From Alphaproteobacteria bacterium (GTDB lineage Bacteria; Pseudomonadota; Alphaproteobacteria; BOG-932; Roseiterribacteraceae), in contig CAJCJC010000331.1 in the NCBI GenBank assembly GCA_903970575.1, positions 1 to 5,742 on the forward strand: DNA of 5,742 bases, written 5' to 3'. Numbering within the stretch: position 1 is the first letter of the stretch; each line of letters begins with the position of its first letter. The notes beneath the pieces were generated by a model. That model was not told where the DNA came from. It saw nothing but the letters and a program-made list of their open reading frames with translations, and did no database searches. Shown piece after piece: positions 5,541-5,742 of this stretch. The position numbers and the translations under genes were made by a program.

Positions 5541-5550
5541 TGATGATCAT

Positions 5551-5742
5551 ATGCGGCGCATTTTGTTTGCATCATTCACGGTATTCGCAATCGCGGCGCT
5601 GAGTCCCGCCACCCGCGCAGGCGTAGTTTACAACACCAGCCTCGCCGTCCCGGGCGTTTATTTCGGCAACGGCACTTCCAATAGCGGCTTCACCGTCGAC
5701 ACCGCCAATAACGTTGAAATCGGGCTCAGCGCTATCAAACGC
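5551..5742 (+). CDS. Secreted protein, N-terminal part, PEP-CTERM-type family likely (cut by right edge)
   Basis: The 64 visible codons begin with a Sec signal peptide (MRRILFASFTVFAIAALSP, cleavage probably after TRA at residue 23). The mature start is GVVYNTSLAVPGVYFGNG, then SGFTVDTANNVEIGLSAIKR. This pattern (VVY.TSL..PGVYFG.G..N.GFTVDT.N..E.GLSA) resembles N-termini of exported proteins that carry a C-terminal PEP-CTERM or VPxxP-CTERM sorting signal, as I remember them. The sorting signal would lie outside the window, so the family is not proven. Such proteins are processed by an exosortase and are linked with exopolysaccharide and biofilm matrix. Expression from tandem sigma54 promoters fits PrsK/PrsR-type control known for PEP-CTERM genes. 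It is transcribed divergently from the VOC gene. Confidence 0.72.
   Translation, partial: MRRILFASFTVFAIAALSPATRAGVVYNTSLAVPGVYFGNGTSNSGFTVDTANNVEIGLSAIKR

Overview
The window reads as chromosomal DNA of a GC-rich Gram-negative bacterium, most likely an alphaproteobacterium. This rests on codon use, a FadL-type outer-membrane protein, a WbpL/WecA-like membrane sugar-phosphate transferase, and a putative small RNA with a CCUCCC motif of the kind described in Rhizobiales and Rhodobacter. A methanotroph or Beijerinckiaceae/Methylocystaceae-like host would fit, but that is only an impression.

Layout. (1) Positions 1-2144, minus strand: a two-gene polysaccharide cassette. A GT4-type glycosyltransferase (996-2144) is followed after 7 bp by a polyprenyl-phosphate sugar-1-phosphate transferase (988 down to the left edge, where it is cut). 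(2) 2228-3553, minus: an intact FadL/OmpP1-family outer-membrane channel with signal peptide, NPAG motif and C-terminal HRF. (3) 3554-4253: a 700-bp stretch without a convincing protein gene. It holds the fadL promoter region with three CAATT repeats spaced exactly 10 bp apart. It also holds a well-formed candidate small RNA (about 4104 to 4019, minus) with its own promoter, AT-rich upstream tract, three stem-loops, a CCUCCC segment and a UUCG-capped terminator. (4) 4254-5126, minus: a 290-aa two-module VOC (glyoxalase/dioxygenase fold) protein with a good SD and a consensus sigma70-type promoter. (5) 5127-5550: a divergent control region with a perfect 22-bp tandem duplication, each copy being a canonical sigma54 promoter (GG-N10-GC). 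(6) 5551 to the right edge, plus: the first 64 codons of a secreted protein resembling the N-termini of PEP-CTERM-type exported proteins.

How it may fit together (inference): the sugar transferases build an undecaprenyl-linked glycan for surface polysaccharide. PEP-CTERM proteins are typically found with exopolysaccharide production and are often controlled by the sigma54-dependent PrsK/PrsR two-component pair, which agrees with the duplicated sigma54 promoter. The best candidates for undescribed biology are the small RNA and the doubled sigma54 promoter.
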